Shown piece after piece: positions 17,015 through 24,726 of a DNA stretch of 62,529 nt. The notes beneath the pieces are model-generated. The model worked only from the letters and a program-made list of their open reading frames with translations. It was not told where the DNA came from and did not search any database. The stretch is from Bradyrhizobium sp. CCH5-F6 (GTDB lineage: Bacteria; Pseudomonadota; Alphaproteobacteria; Rhizobiales; Xanthobacteraceae): positions 1 through 62,529 of the forward strand of contig NZ_LSIC01000180.1 in NCBI RefSeq assembly GCF_001556045.1, read 5' to 3'. Both the position numbers and the translations under genes were made by a program. Each line of letters starts with the position of its first letter. Positions within the stretch are counted from its first letter, which is position 1.

Positions 17015-17329
17015 TTACATGTCGAATGTGTCAGCCGCGACCAGCGCGCCCTGTTCTGCCGACCAGACGACGGACAGTTGCAGCGCGATATCTTCGTTGA
17101 CGCGATGTTCACGGAAGAAATCGGGGGCATGAACAACGCGATCACCAAGCTTGTTGCGGAGTTTGAGAAGATAGCCGCCCGCGGCCGCGTGCCGGACGGG
17201 CAAGACGCAAAGGTCGCGTTCGCGGCGGATTAAAATGACGGCCTCTAGCGCCGTGAAATAGCGATCGTAAATCTCGCAACTCAGGTAGAGCGCCCCGCGC
17301 CTGAGTGTGACGGTCGCAGCCGCCGTCAC
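17015..17329 (-). CDS. Small conserved-context protein, unknown function
   Basis: A 104-residue predicted cytosolic protein starting at GTG 17329, overlapping the protease stop by four bases (GTGA). It has a compact alpha+beta look: TVTLRRGALYLSCEIYDRYF, then AVILIRRERDLCVLPVRHAAAGGYLLKLRN, then a DRVVHAPDFFREH segment. Two cysteines are too few for a cluster. Its position right after the maturation protease suggests a hydrogenase accessory factor, but I recognise no domain. Confidence 0.72.
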   Translation of the reverse strand: MTAAATVTLRRGALYLSCEIYDRYFTALEAVILIRRERDLCVLPVRHAAAGGYLLKLRNKLGDRVVHAPDFFREHRVNEDIALQLSVVWSAEQGALVAADTFDM

Positions 17330-17814
17330 GACGTTGCCCGCCGCTCGAACAGGCGCGCTTGGATCAGTCCGCTGATGCGGTCAGCGACTTTCGCGACTGC
17401 GGCTGAGACGGCTGGCGACAAACCCATCCCTAGATCCACCGTCGCCGCCTCGATCAGCAGCACCATTACGTCAGAAGGAAAGTCTTCACGAAAGATCTTT
17501 TTACCCGCGAACAGCGCGTGATCCCAACGGAAGTCATGCAGGTTGAGAGACGCTTTGTAACTTTGCTCGAGTTCGTTGCCCGGCACCTCGAAGACTGCGC
17601 CCGGCTCCGAACCGGAGCGGCAAGCATCGACAACGATCAATGTGCGGCAACCACGGGCCGCAAACATTGTCGCCATTCCGTCGGTACCTGCAGCAAGCAG
17701 CCGAACATTTTGCGCGTCGCGGCAGACGCCGCGAGCTTCCAGCATCCGCAGAACCTCGATGCCCGCTCCATCGTCGAGGCGATTTGGGTTTCCGCACCCG
17801 ACAACCACAATCAT
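17326..17814 (-). CDS. Hydrogenase maturation protease
   Basis: A 162-residue HybD/HupD-family endopeptidase that removes the C-terminal tail of the large subunit after nickel insertion. The N-terminal VVVGCGNPNRLDDGAGIEVL carries the conserved Asp/Glu nickel-sensing position. VVDACRSGSEPGAVF is the second metal site region, and the LHDFRWDHAL histidines follow. The large-subunit gene upstream still encodes a 16-residue tail after its last ligand motif, so a substrate is present. The start codon ATG 17814 has GAGG... purines just upstream. Confidence 0.9.
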   Translation of the reverse strand: MIVVVGCGNPNRLDDGAGIEVLRMLEARGVCRDAQNVRLLAAGTDGMATMFAARGCRTLIVVDACRSGSEPGAVFEVPGNELEQSYKASLNLHDFRWDHALFAGKKIFREDFPSDVMVLLIEAATVDLGMGLSPAVSAAVAKVADRISGLIQARLFERRATS

Positions 17815-18038
17815 GAGGAGCCTCCCGGATTCGAAGCATTACCATTCTGCAGCCGGATTGCACTCACCAATCGATGTCGCATTGCATCATCCGGGATCGG
17901 TCTGAGACATCCGATACCCGATAGAGGGCACTTCGAGCCAGCCGTCCTCGCCGGCATCCTCTTCGGCCACCTGGCGGGATACACGGTCTAGAAGGCGTTA
18001 GCCATGCCGCGGGAGCCGTAGGACTTCGTGAGCAGGCC
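17815..18038 (-). other. Intercistronic stretch with possible broken small gene
   Basis: This 224-base gap interrupts an otherwise tightly packed operon. One minus-strand frame reads LDRVSRQVAEEDAGEDGWLE and continues VPSIGYRMSQTDPG to a stop at about 17892. It looks protein-like but has an in-frame stop just upstream and only a weak GTG start. Another frame gives a 48-58 codon reading frame whose stop overlaps the protease start. I cannot decide whether this is a degraded gene or a leader. Confidence 0.3.
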
Positions 18039-18347
18039 TCAGATACGCCAGAGCCTGCATGACCACTTAGGTTCAACCGGTATATCGAGTTCAGGCAACT
18101 CGCAATATTGCCGGTGAACCTTGTAATACATGCAGGTTTCGCACAACTGCTCGATCTCCGCGTGCTCAATCGGTGCGAGTGTAAACCCTCCGATTGCGAG
18201 CTTTGCCTTCAGATCAAGGCCTGCTGCCTTGAGCCGGAACACGATTGACTGAACTTCCTCATGTGTGTCGGCACGAGGAAACACTTCGGTCTTGAAGCCG
18301 CCCTCAAGGAGACATCTAATCTCATCGCGAAGCTCTTCGTCGCTCAT
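18039..18347 (-). CDS. Tetra-cysteine small protein 2 (putative Fe-S carrier)
   Basis: A 102-residue protein from ATG 18347 (an ATG nine bases earlier is possible). The C-terminal third carries four cysteines spaced C-x2-C-x9-C-x14-C, in CETCMYYKVHRQYC and a final PVEPKWSCRLWRI. It is a paralogue of the next upstream gene; 24 of the last 34 residues match. The spacing and aromatic packing resemble HiPIP-type cluster sites, but no family assignment is secure. Its place directly after the hydrogenase genes suggests a small electron carrier or a cluster-bearing subunit. Confidence 0.78.
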   Translation of the reverse strand: MSDEELRDEIRCLLEGGFKTEVFPRADTHEEVQSIVFRLKAAGLDLKAKLAIGGFTLAPIEHAEIEQLCETCMYYKVHRQYCELPELDIPVEPKWSCRLWRI

Positions 18348-18388
18348 AGACCCCATCTTCCCGGGTCACCGTCCGTCGAACTGGAACG

Positions 18389-18700
18389 TCAGATTCGCCA
18401 CAATCGGCACCACCATTCCGGTTCGACCGGAACTGCAAGTTCAGGCAGGTCGCACCATTTTCGATGCACGAGGTAGTACATGCACTCCAGGCAACGCTGT
18501 CTTTCCGGTCCGTATGGATGATTCACAAAGCCACCGACAACGAGCTTGCCCTTAAGATCCTTCGGATCAAGCTGGCGAAGCTGGAGAAGAATGTCGGCGA
18601 ACTCTTTATCGGTCTCGGGAAAAGGCTCGACTTGCGTCTCAAGCCCTTTCTCAAGCATGTCGGCGATCGTCTTGAGCAAAACCCCGTTATCGGACGCCAT
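18389..18700 (-). CDS. Tetra-cysteine small protein 1 (putative Fe-S carrier)
   Basis: A 103-residue protein with Cys70, Cys73, Cys83 and Cys98 (C-x2-C-x9-C-x14-C) in CLECMYYLVHRKWC and PVEPEWWCRLWRI. The N-terminal 60 residues form helices and a short strand (GKLVVGGFVNHP) and hold no cysteine. It follows the large-subunit gene by 101 bases and precedes its paralogue by 41. An AGGCGG leader supports the start. A four-Cys site could hold a cluster or zinc. The conserved Trp/Tyr packing and hydrogenase context make a redox cluster the more attractive reading. Confidence 0.8.
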   Translation of the reverse strand: MASDNGVLLKTIADMLEKGLETQVEPFPETDKEFADILLQLRQLDPKDLKGKLVVGGFVNHPYGPERQRCLECMYYLVHRKWCDLPELAVPVEPEWWCRLWRI

Positions 18701-18801
18701 ATGCGACCGCCTTTCGCGATGAATATTTCAGTTCAAGGCCTTGGAGTCGCAAGCCCACCTTCCCCACGATGGGCCAACGACTTTAGATTGACAATGACTG
18801 C

Positions 18802-20400
18802 TTAGGCCGTCCGAAAGCGAGCCAATTCCTCACCCGTCTTTGCATCGTGGGCATGGACGGTGCAAACGAGACAGGAATCATAGGAACGACAGACGTGACC
18901 GACCTCAACGGGATCGTGCGGGTCCTTGATGGGGGCTCCGATCAGGGCTTGCTCCATCGGCCCGCGAATACCGTCCGACGACCTCGGTCCGACGTTCCAC
19001 GTTGTCGGGGCAATAATCTGGTAATTCTTGATCTTGCCCTCCTTAACTTCAATCCAATGACACAGCGCGCCGCGGATCGCCTCAGTCGCGCCCCAGCCGC
19101 GGCCGTCCCTCTCGGTCGGCTTGATGTACCAAGGATCGTTCAACTTGAATTCGCGCAACGCGTGTTCAGCCTGGCGATACAACTTTACGCCCTCATGCAT
19201 GCGCGCAAAGTGACGCAGCATCACGCTGGCGCCGCCGAGCTTCTTGTACATATCGAGAACCAGCGGATCGTAGTGCTGCCAAGATTCGCCGTGCTTGCCG
19301 CCCGCGATCAACTGACGCGATAGTGGTCCGGCCTCAAGGCGGCCGCTTTCATCATGGCGCACGGCAGTCGACCAAGAATACTGACCGTCCATGTTCACGG
19401 TGTTTTTCTGTGTCGGCACGGTCTTGCGGTCAAACGGATGCAAGCCGCCCGGCTCGTCGTACCAGGAATGCATCGTGTCTTCGCGCGTAAACTTCTGGTC
19501 CATCAACTTGAACTGATCAGTCTTGCCGTCGTAAACGCCACTTTTCATAATCAACGCCGCATTGCGGCCTTCGATCGTCGGCTTTTGGTATTTGTCCTCG
19601 TGCGGCAAGTAACCCCACGAAACGAAACGACCATGGCCTTTGCCGAACTTGTCCATTCCGCAATCGAGGCTCATGCGCCAGAACATGCCAAGATCCGAAT
19701 TCGCATGCTCCGGCTTCTCGTCCAGCCAAGCCATGAAGTCGTCGAGGGTTTTGATTTCCTCGTAACGCTCCAACGAACAACCCAGCCAGATCTTCTCCAT
19801 CCAATCACGGCGGAAATATTCGAGAATCGACCATGCACGGGTGACGTCGGTCAAAGTCGGGGCGCACATCACACCGCCAGGCACCATGTAGCTCGAATGC
19901 GGCCATTGCCCCCCCAACAGCGCGTAGATCTCAACCGGCTTGCCGGAGATGGTGACGCCGATTTCGTAATTGCTGCCCGTGTACGGCGACCATCGCTTCA
20001 CGGCCTCCTCATAATACTTGGACTTCGCATAATTTTTGTGGGTGTAGTCGATCATGAAGAGGCCGTAGTGATGGCGCGGCAAGCTCTGGAGACTTTCGAC
20101 GAGCTGTCCGAGATTGCGCGCCAGGATCGCATTACGGGGCACTTCGGTTTGCCACGCGGTATCGAGGGCCCACGCAGCGCATGTCAGATGCGAGGCACCG
20201 CAGATGCCGCAAGCGCGCGGCGTGACGACGAGGCCGGCTTGCGGATCCTTGTCCCGTAAAATGACCTCGAAGCCGCGAAACAACTCGGCCTGGGTCCAGG
20301 CGTCAACGACGACGCCGTCCTGAATGTTAACACGAACGTCAAGGTCCCCTTCTACTCGACCGACGGGTGAGATATCGAGGGTTTGGACTGCTGATGGCAT
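18802..20400 (-). CDS. hupL: [NiFe]-hydrogenase large subunit, group 2a (Huc-like)
   Basis: A 532-residue catalytic subunit. The L1 nickel ligands are R62-x-C64-G-x-C67 with His71. The L2 ligands are D508-S-C510-x2-C513-x2-H516, with a 16-residue tail that the protease should remove. The body matches my memory of the mycobacterial high-affinity hydrogenase Huc: KNYAKSKYYEEAVKRW, GGQWPHSSYMVPGGVMCAPT, and the C-terminal CTVHAHDAKTGEEL. Group 2a enzymes oxidise H2, some down to atmospheric levels, in air. It lies 67 bases after the small subunit. Group 1h is the main alternative class and less likely. Confidence 0.92.
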   Translation of the reverse strand: MPSAVQTLDISPVGRVEGDLDVRVNIQDGVVVDAWTQAELFRGFEVILRDKDPQAGLVVTPRACGICGASHLTCAAWALDTAWQTEVPRNAILARNLGQLVESLQSLPRHHYGLFMIDYTHKNYAKSKYYEEAVKRWSPYTGSNYEIGVTISGKPVEIYALLGGQWPHSSYMVPGGVMCAPTLTDVTRAWSILEYFRRDWMEKIWLGCSLERYEEIKTLDDFMAWLDEKPEHANSDLGMFWRMSLDCGMDKFGKGHGRFVSWGYLPHEDKYQKPTIEGRNAALIMKSGVYDGKTDQFKLMDQKFTREDTMHSWYDEPGGLHPFDRKTVPTQKNTVNMDGQYSWSTAVRHDESGRLEAGPLSRQLIAGGKHGESWQHYDPLVLDMYKKLGGASVMLRHFARMHEGVKLYRQAEHALREFKLNDPWYIKPTERDGRGWGATEAIRGALCHWIEVKEGKIKNYQIIAPTTWNVGPRSSDGIRGPMEQALIGAPIKDPHDPVEVGHVCRSYDSCLVCTVHAHDAKTGEELARFRTA

Positions 20401-20467
20401 GATAATTTATCCTATTTGGCATGAAGGCGCGAAGATGCATTCGTAATTGGTCTGGCGAGTATTTCCG

Positions 20468-21430
20468 TCAAACGACGAACATGTCTTCTTCGGCCCAGGC
20501 CGGAGATGCAGCTTTTGCGGCCGCGGTGAGCTTGATGTAACCTGCCTTATCGACCCCCGACGGCATGTCCTTCGGAACGCCCATGACGGTCTGAGTCTTG
20601 AAGACGGTACCTGGCATAAGATCGAAGAACGGGAATTCTGGCTCCGTACATCCCATGCACGGCATGCCCGCACGCGTTTTCGACGACTGCCGATTCCACA
20701 AGATGCGGTTGCAGGGCGAGTGCGTCATAGGACCTCGGCATCCGAGATCATAGAACAAGCAACCTTTGCGCTGCCCATATTCAGTCGCCGAAACCTTGTA
20801 GGCGAAGTGCATGTTGCGGGTGCAACCCGTCTGCGTGAAACTAGTGAAGAAGGTTTTCGGCCGCTGGAATTCGTCGAGCGACAGATCGCCGCCACGCCCC
20901 GTAGCCACCGCGACCACGATTTGCGTGATCCAGTCGGGGTGTGCGGGACATCCAGGTACGTTGATGACGGGCAAGCCAGCCTTGGACTTGTACCCTGCCC
21001 CCAGGAAACCGCCATGCTTGCGCTTCAAGAACTGCAAGCCCTCGCTATCCGACGGATTGGGCGCCGTTGCTGGAATACCGCCCCATGTCGCGCAGTCCCC
21101 GATGGCCACGGTATAGCTCGCCACTTTTGCGAGGTCCGCGACCCAATCCTTCATCGGACGGCCTGCAAATCGATTCCATTCACCGGTGCCATTTGGTGCG
21201 TTGACGACAGTGCCCTCAAACACAAAGATATCGAGCGCGAGTTCGCCGGAAGTCAGCGAGTTCAACAACTTCTTCAGATTGTCTCCCAGCTCCATGCCAA
21301 GTGACGGATGCCAGAGCACATTGATGCCAAAGTCCGTCACAAGATCGCAGGCGCTCGGCTCCTCCGCATTGAGAAACGACATCGTATTTCCGGAGCACGC
21401 TCCGCCCTGGAGCCAAAGAAGATTAGCCAT
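20468..21430 (-). CDS. hupS: [NiFe]-hydrogenase small subunit, group 2a (Huc-like)
   Basis: A 320-residue electron-relay subunit. The start at ATG 21430 is fixed by a GGAGGA site and the family start LLWLQGGACSGNTMSFLNAEE. No Tat signal is present, so it acts in the cytosol. Cluster ligands: proximal C12, C113, C161 only (the usual first Cys of C-x2-C is Ala/Gly); distal C203, C224, C231 with Gln200 at the normal His position; medial C240, C258, C261. Three ligands per cluster match the three [3Fe-4S] clusters I recall for Huc. A longer in-frame extension upstream is not part of the gene. Confidence 0.93.
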   Translation of the reverse strand: MANLLWLQGGACSGNTMSFLNAEEPSACDLVTDFGINVLWHPSLGMELGDNLKKLLNSLTSGELALDIFVFEGTVVNAPNGTGEWNRFAGRPMKDWVADLAKVASYTVAIGDCATWGGIPATAPNPSDSEGLQFLKRKHGGFLGAGYKSKAGLPVINVPGCPAHPDWITQIVVAVATGRGGDLSLDEFQRPKTFFTSFTQTGCTRNMHFAYKVSATEYGQRKGCLFYDLGCRGPMTHSPCNRILWNRQSSKTRAGMPCMGCTEPEFPFFDLMPGTVFKTQTVMGVPKDMPSGVDKAGYIKLTAAAKAASPAWAEEDMFVV

Positions 21431-21484
21431 CAGTTTCCTCCAACATTGTTTTGTCGCCAACCAGAAGGGCGTCGCATACTGATT

Positions 21485-21500
21485 AGCAAATCGCGTGCCG
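21485..21500 (-). promoter_or_regulatory. Sigma-54 promoter of the hydrogenase operon
   Basis: Read on the minus strand the site is CGGCACG-CGAT-TTGCT, against the consensus TGGCACG-N4-TTGCW, with GG-N10-GC spacing exact. It lies 55 bases before the hupS ATG. The sigma-54 activator HoxA is encoded 4 kb away, which makes this the expected target. Confidence 0.85.
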
Positions 21501-21690
21501 GTTTGGTCGAGAGCTAAATGACTACGGTATCTCAGCAGCTTAACCGTCACGGGGTACTTTTGGCACCGCACACCATGGCTGAACGTGAATGCAAACGAAG
21601 TTAGCGGTGCAAAGTTGGTATTCAGAAATACGCGCGAAAGCGGCCGCATCAAAGCCCGTATTTGGCTGCGGCACGTACTAAGATATTTTT

Positions 21691-21705
21691 TATCAAGGCT
21701 TGATA
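21691..21705. promoter_or_regulatory. 15-bp perfect palindrome upstream of the globin-type sensor gene
   Basis: TATCAAG-G-CTTGATA is a perfect palindrome with a single central base, 37 bases before the ATG of the methyl-accepting protein. It is inverted relative to an FNR/FixK box (TTGAT-N4-ATCAA), so it is not that. It is a candidate operator for an unidentified dimeric regulator. Confidence 0.35.
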
Positions 21706-21742
21706 GAAGCAAGGCATTCCATGACCGCGGGGCACTCAACAA

Positions 21743-23059
21743 ATGATCGAAGATATTAAGCGAGTGGCGCAACTGCACACATTGAACGCAGAGACCTGGC
21801 ATTGCCTCCAGCAAGCATGGCCTGCCATCGAACCCCACGCAGAACGCATACTGGTAGAATTTTTGACACACTGCGTCGACGAACCAGCGTTCGCACGGAT
21901 CGGCTCTGATCAAAAGACCGCTTTGGTTGCCGAACAGCTTGCGCACTGGCAGCTCGTTTTTACCGCCAACCTTCGTGACGAGTATCTTGAAAGCACACGC
22001 AGGATGACGTTGGCGGTCATGGAGGCCGGGCTCTCGTCCCACTGGCCCATGACCGTCGCAAATTTTTGCCAACAAGGATTTGCTGCGATCCTTGCAGGCA
22101 AGCACCGGTTCGCGCATGCTCGACGGGATCGAGCCATACATGCGCTGATAAAGACGATCATCTTCGACGTGGATATTGCTATGTCCGACTACCTCGCATG
22201 TCAGCGGGAGCTCGAACAGCAACGGAAGCTCGAAATCGAGGCAGCTATCACGGACTTCGAAGACCGCGTTGCACCGGCGACGGGTGCTTTTTTGGAGGCA
22301 TCGACTATGCTCAAAAACATTGCTGAAGTTCTCGACGATGAAGCAGGGATTACCATTGAGAAGGCGAGCTATGCCAACGAGGTGTCTGGATTAATCGTCA
22401 AACGGATCGAGAAGGGCGCAGAAGTCATCAAGGAGGTACTGACTTCAATGTCCGGAATCGCTCGACAAGGCGTCAGCACCCAGGACGTGGCAGCCGAAGC
22501 AGTCGAACGCAACCGGAGCACGTCGCAAACGATAGCTAATGCCGTTGGACAAATCGGATCAATCGTCGGGACGATCTCCAAGATCGCTGCGCAAACAAAC
22601 TTGCTTGCCTTGAACGCCCGAATCGAAGCCAGTCGAGCTGGCGCTTTGGGCAATGGTTTCGCGGTCATTGCGACGGAGGTGAAGGCTCTAGCGGTTCAGA
22701 CATCGACCGCGACCACAGAGATCGCAGCGCAAATCAACGCCGTGGAGCAAGCAACCTCACTTTCAGTCGAAGACGGAGAATTGACGTGCCGAACAATCGG
22801 CGAGATCGCAGCCGTCGGGCACGCCATAAACGCAGCGGTCGAGGAGCAAGGGGACGCTACGCGCAGAATTAACCGGAACATCTCCGACGCCGCTAGGTTC
22901 GCACAGGCGGTTACTGAATCGATTGGATCGATGGAGGCGATGAACAGCCACGCCAAAAAGAGCGCCGGCGACCTATCTGGGTTGGCGAAATCGCTCGTTT
23001 CGCATGTTGGTACGCTCCAAGCCGACATGTTGTCGTTGCGTCATCGCGTTTTAGGATAG
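21743..23059 (+). CDS. Globin-coupled-sensor-like soluble methyl-accepting protein
   Basis: A 438-residue protein with a protoglobin-like helical N-terminus (about 1-165) and a C-terminal methyl-accepting signalling domain whose tip reads [20 protein letters not shown] with [15 protein letters not shown]. There is no transmembrane segment or HAMP domain, so it is cytosolic like HemAT. In my alignment the usual proximal heme His (VH-x-RIGL) falls at V92/M93 in [16 protein letters not shown], so heme may be absent or bound differently. It is divergent from the hydrogenase operon, and the intergenic region is shared. A role in moving toward or sensing gas conditions is inference. Confidence 0.8.
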   Translation: MIEDIKRVAQLHTLNAETWHCLQQAWPAIEPHAERILVEFLTHCVDEPAFARIGSDQKTALVAEQLAHWQLVFTANLRDEYLESTRRMTLAVMEAGLSSHWPMTVANFCQQGFAAILAGKHRFAHARRDRAIHALIKTIIFDVDIAMSDYLACQRELEQQRKLEIEAAITDFEDRVAPATGAFLEASTMLKNIAEVLDDEAGITIEKASYANEVSGLIVKRIEKGAEVIKEVLTSMSGIARQGVSTQDVAAEAVERNRSTSQTIANAVGQIGSIVGTISKIAAQTNLLALNARIEASRAGALGNGFAVIATEVKALAVQTSTATTEIAAQINAVEQATSLSVEDGELTCRTIGEIAAVGHAINAAVEEQGDATRRINRNISDAARFAQAVTESIGSMEAMNSHAKKSAGDLSGLAKSLVSHVGTLQADMLSLRHRVLG

Positions 23060-23179
23060 ATCGAAATGCGGTGCCGGCCGACAAACATTTCGTCGACCGG
23101 AAGGTGCAATAGTAGAAGGTATTGCTTCACCCGTTGAAGTAAACGAGGAACCTTGGAGGCGGAAAGTAAGCCTCCGGTT

Positions 23180-23869
23180 CTAGAAGCGATAGCTCACACC
23201 CGTCCCGACGATCCAGGGGTTAATTCTTACCTTGCCGACAATATTGCCGTTGGCAAAACTGACACTCGGCTGCATGTCGACATATTTGACGTCAACATTG
23301 AAGCCCCAGTGCTTGTCAAGCATGTAGTCAAACCCGACATTTCCAACGATGCCTGCGGAATCGCTGATGTGAACATTCAGCAGAGCGGGCTGCCTCAGGC
23401 TTTGGTCCAAAAACCAAGTGTAGTTCGCGCCAACGCCAATATAAGGCCTGAATGCGCCGAAGTTGGTAAAGTGGTACTGCAGGGTTGCGACCGGAGGCAA
23501 CAGAACCGAGTGTGCCAGTTGTCCCAACGGAGCAATCGTACCCGACCCAGTCACGGTGTGCGGCGAGAAGGCTGCAACGACCTCAAGAGCAATGTTTTTC
23601 GTAAAGAAGTAGGTCACATCGACCTCCGGCACGACCGAAGTGCTCACGTCAACGGAAGCCCCAGCGATCGGCGCGCCGGCCGCGCTCAAAGTCGCCGACG
23701 CGTCAGGGACAACGGCGATGGCGCGAACGCGAAGCATCCACGGACTCTCCTCATAGAGCACGGGAGCGGGGGCCTTGACCGGATACGTAAGGTCGGCTGC
23801 AGAAGCCTCGGCAGGCAAGCCGGCAACAGCGTTGAGTACCATTGCGACTGCAAGATAGAATCTTTTCAT
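23180..23869 (-). CDS. OmpW-family outer-membrane beta-barrel protein
   Basis: A 229-residue protein with a signal peptide (MKRFYLAVAMVLNAVAGLP, cleavage near AEASA-ADL) and an eight-strand barrel ending in Phe (VGTGVSYRF). Family markers include the WMLRVRAIAVVPDASA first strand, VVPEVDVTYFFTKNIALEVVA, and FGAFRPYIGVGANYTWF. OmpW porins pass small hydrophobic or neutral solutes and often respond to oxygen. ATG 23869 is preceded by GGGGAC. A good sigma-54 site 86 bases upstream ties it to the hydrogenase regulon. Confidence 0.88.
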   Translation of the reverse strand: MKRFYLAVAMVLNAVAGLPAEASAADLTYPVKAPAPVLYEESPWMLRVRAIAVVPDASATLSAAGAPIAGASVDVSTSVVPEVDVTYFFTKNIALEVVAAFSPHTVTGSGTIAPLGQLAHSVLLPPVATLQYHFTNFGAFRPYIGVGANYTWFLDQSLRQPALLNVHISDSAGIVGNVGFDYMLDKHWGFNVDVKYVDMQPSVSFANGNIVGKVRINPWIVGTGVSYRF

Positions 23870-23954
23870 GACGTCCCCATCCAATATCTGTTTCCTCGAC
23901 GCAAGCCGAATTGGCTGCGCTGCCAAACGTCTTCTTTTTCTTTTGATCGAGCGT

Positions 23955-23970
23955 TGCAACTAGCGTGCCT
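23955..23970 (-). promoter_or_regulatory. Sigma-54 promoter of the ompW-like gene
   Basis: On the minus strand AGGCACG-CTAG-TTGCA fits TGGCACG-N4-TTGCW in every core position with GG-N10-GC spacing. It lies about 86 bases before the ompW ATG. This is the second such site within 2.5 kb, so HoxA is the likely activator of both. Confidence 0.8.
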
Positions 23971-24119
23971 AATCTAGAAAAGGAAAAAAATTCATTTGCT
24001 CGAGTGGCTTAGAACAATTTACGATTTTTGGTGCCGAGTACAGGAGCGCTAGATCGAGCAAACCTACCTTGTAGCAGCAAACTACGTTGTCAGCTGACGT
24101 CCTTCTGCGGTTGGAAGAT

Positions 24120-24410
24120 TCACCACCACGCCGGGTATCGCGCAGATATTGGAGCATCAAATGACAGACTAGCGCGATCGGGGCGCGACAGGAGCGAGCA
24201 GCATCGAAGTATCGATTTCGACCGGCTTCCGAAAGGCACGTTGAGATAGCGCAGCTCGCCGCCGAGAATGGCAGCAGAAACTATTGGGCGCGTGCCTATG
24301 ACGAGGTTCGCAAACCACCTGGCTCTATCCATTCCAACCCAGGCTGTCTGTTCCGGAAGGGCTGCTACGGCGGCCAAAAGATGCCAATCAGAAGGGAAAA
24401 TGACTTCCAC
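24120..24410 (-). CDS. Doubtful 96-residue reading frame
   Basis: A minus-strand frame from GTG 24410, with no clear ribosome-binding site, follows the zinc-ribbon gene by 43 bases. The protein (e.g. WVGMDRARWFANLVIGTRPI, SAAILGGELRYLNVPFG) has a hydrophobic middle and a basic C-terminus, with no motif I know. Rest of 23970-24453: I see nothing else. It could be an untranslated trailer of the hoxA transcript. Confidence 0.3.
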   Translation of the reverse strand: MEVIFPSDWHLLAAVAALPEQTAWVGMDRARWFANLVIGTRPIVSAAILGGELRYLNVPFGSRSKSILRCCSLLSRPDRASLSFDAPISARYPAWW

Positions 24411-24453
24411 GACGGAGGGCCAAAGCCAAATTGCAACGTCGGGCCGCGCGGCA

Positions 24454-24717
24454 CTAACCGTGACGATTTCCGCAAACCGGGCAAGATACCTCGAGCAGAT
24501 ATCCGAACCAGATTCCGCGACAGCGGCTACACCAATGCCCGGTCGCCTGACGCTCGGGAAAGCCGAGACTCTTCGAAAGCGTGCTCATGCCGAGTTCTCG
24601 GAACGGCTCAGAACTTCCCGCAGGTGAAACGCGCGATTGGGGAAAACGAACGACCTCCGCCGGCGAATTAGCCTCGCCAGAACCTAGGTCATCGTTTGAA
24701 TCCGCATCGTCAGCCAT
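24454..24717 (-). CDS. Small zinc-ribbon protein downstream of hoxA
   Basis: An 87-residue protein. An acidic, disordered N-terminus (MADDADSNDDLGSGEAN...) is followed by a C-terminal ribbon with CSRC and CPVC (C-x2-C-x13-C-x2-C), a classical zinc or iron knuckle pair. It starts 10 bases after the hoxA stop, so it is in the same transcript. A tail-sensing or adaptor role for HoxA is a guess. I do not recognise the family. Confidence 0.6.
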   Translation of the reverse strand: MADDADSNDDLGSGEANSPAEVVRFPQSRVSPAGSSEPFRELGMSTLSKSLGFPERQATGHWCSRCRGIWFGYLLEVSCPVCGNRHG

Positions 24718-24726
24718 CGCTACACC

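Noticed and set aside
18802..21430. Group 1h (actinobacterial-type Hhy) as the hydrogenase class
   Set aside because: The small-subunit start is shared, but large-subunit segments such as KNYAKSKYYEEAV and the long tail after the last His fit group 2a better. Phylogeny would settle it.
20468..22222. Long 584-codon version of the hydrogenase small subunit
   Set aside because: The extra N-terminus is antisense to the methyl-accepting protein and crosses the sigma-54 promoter; the true start at 21430 has a strong ribosome-binding site.
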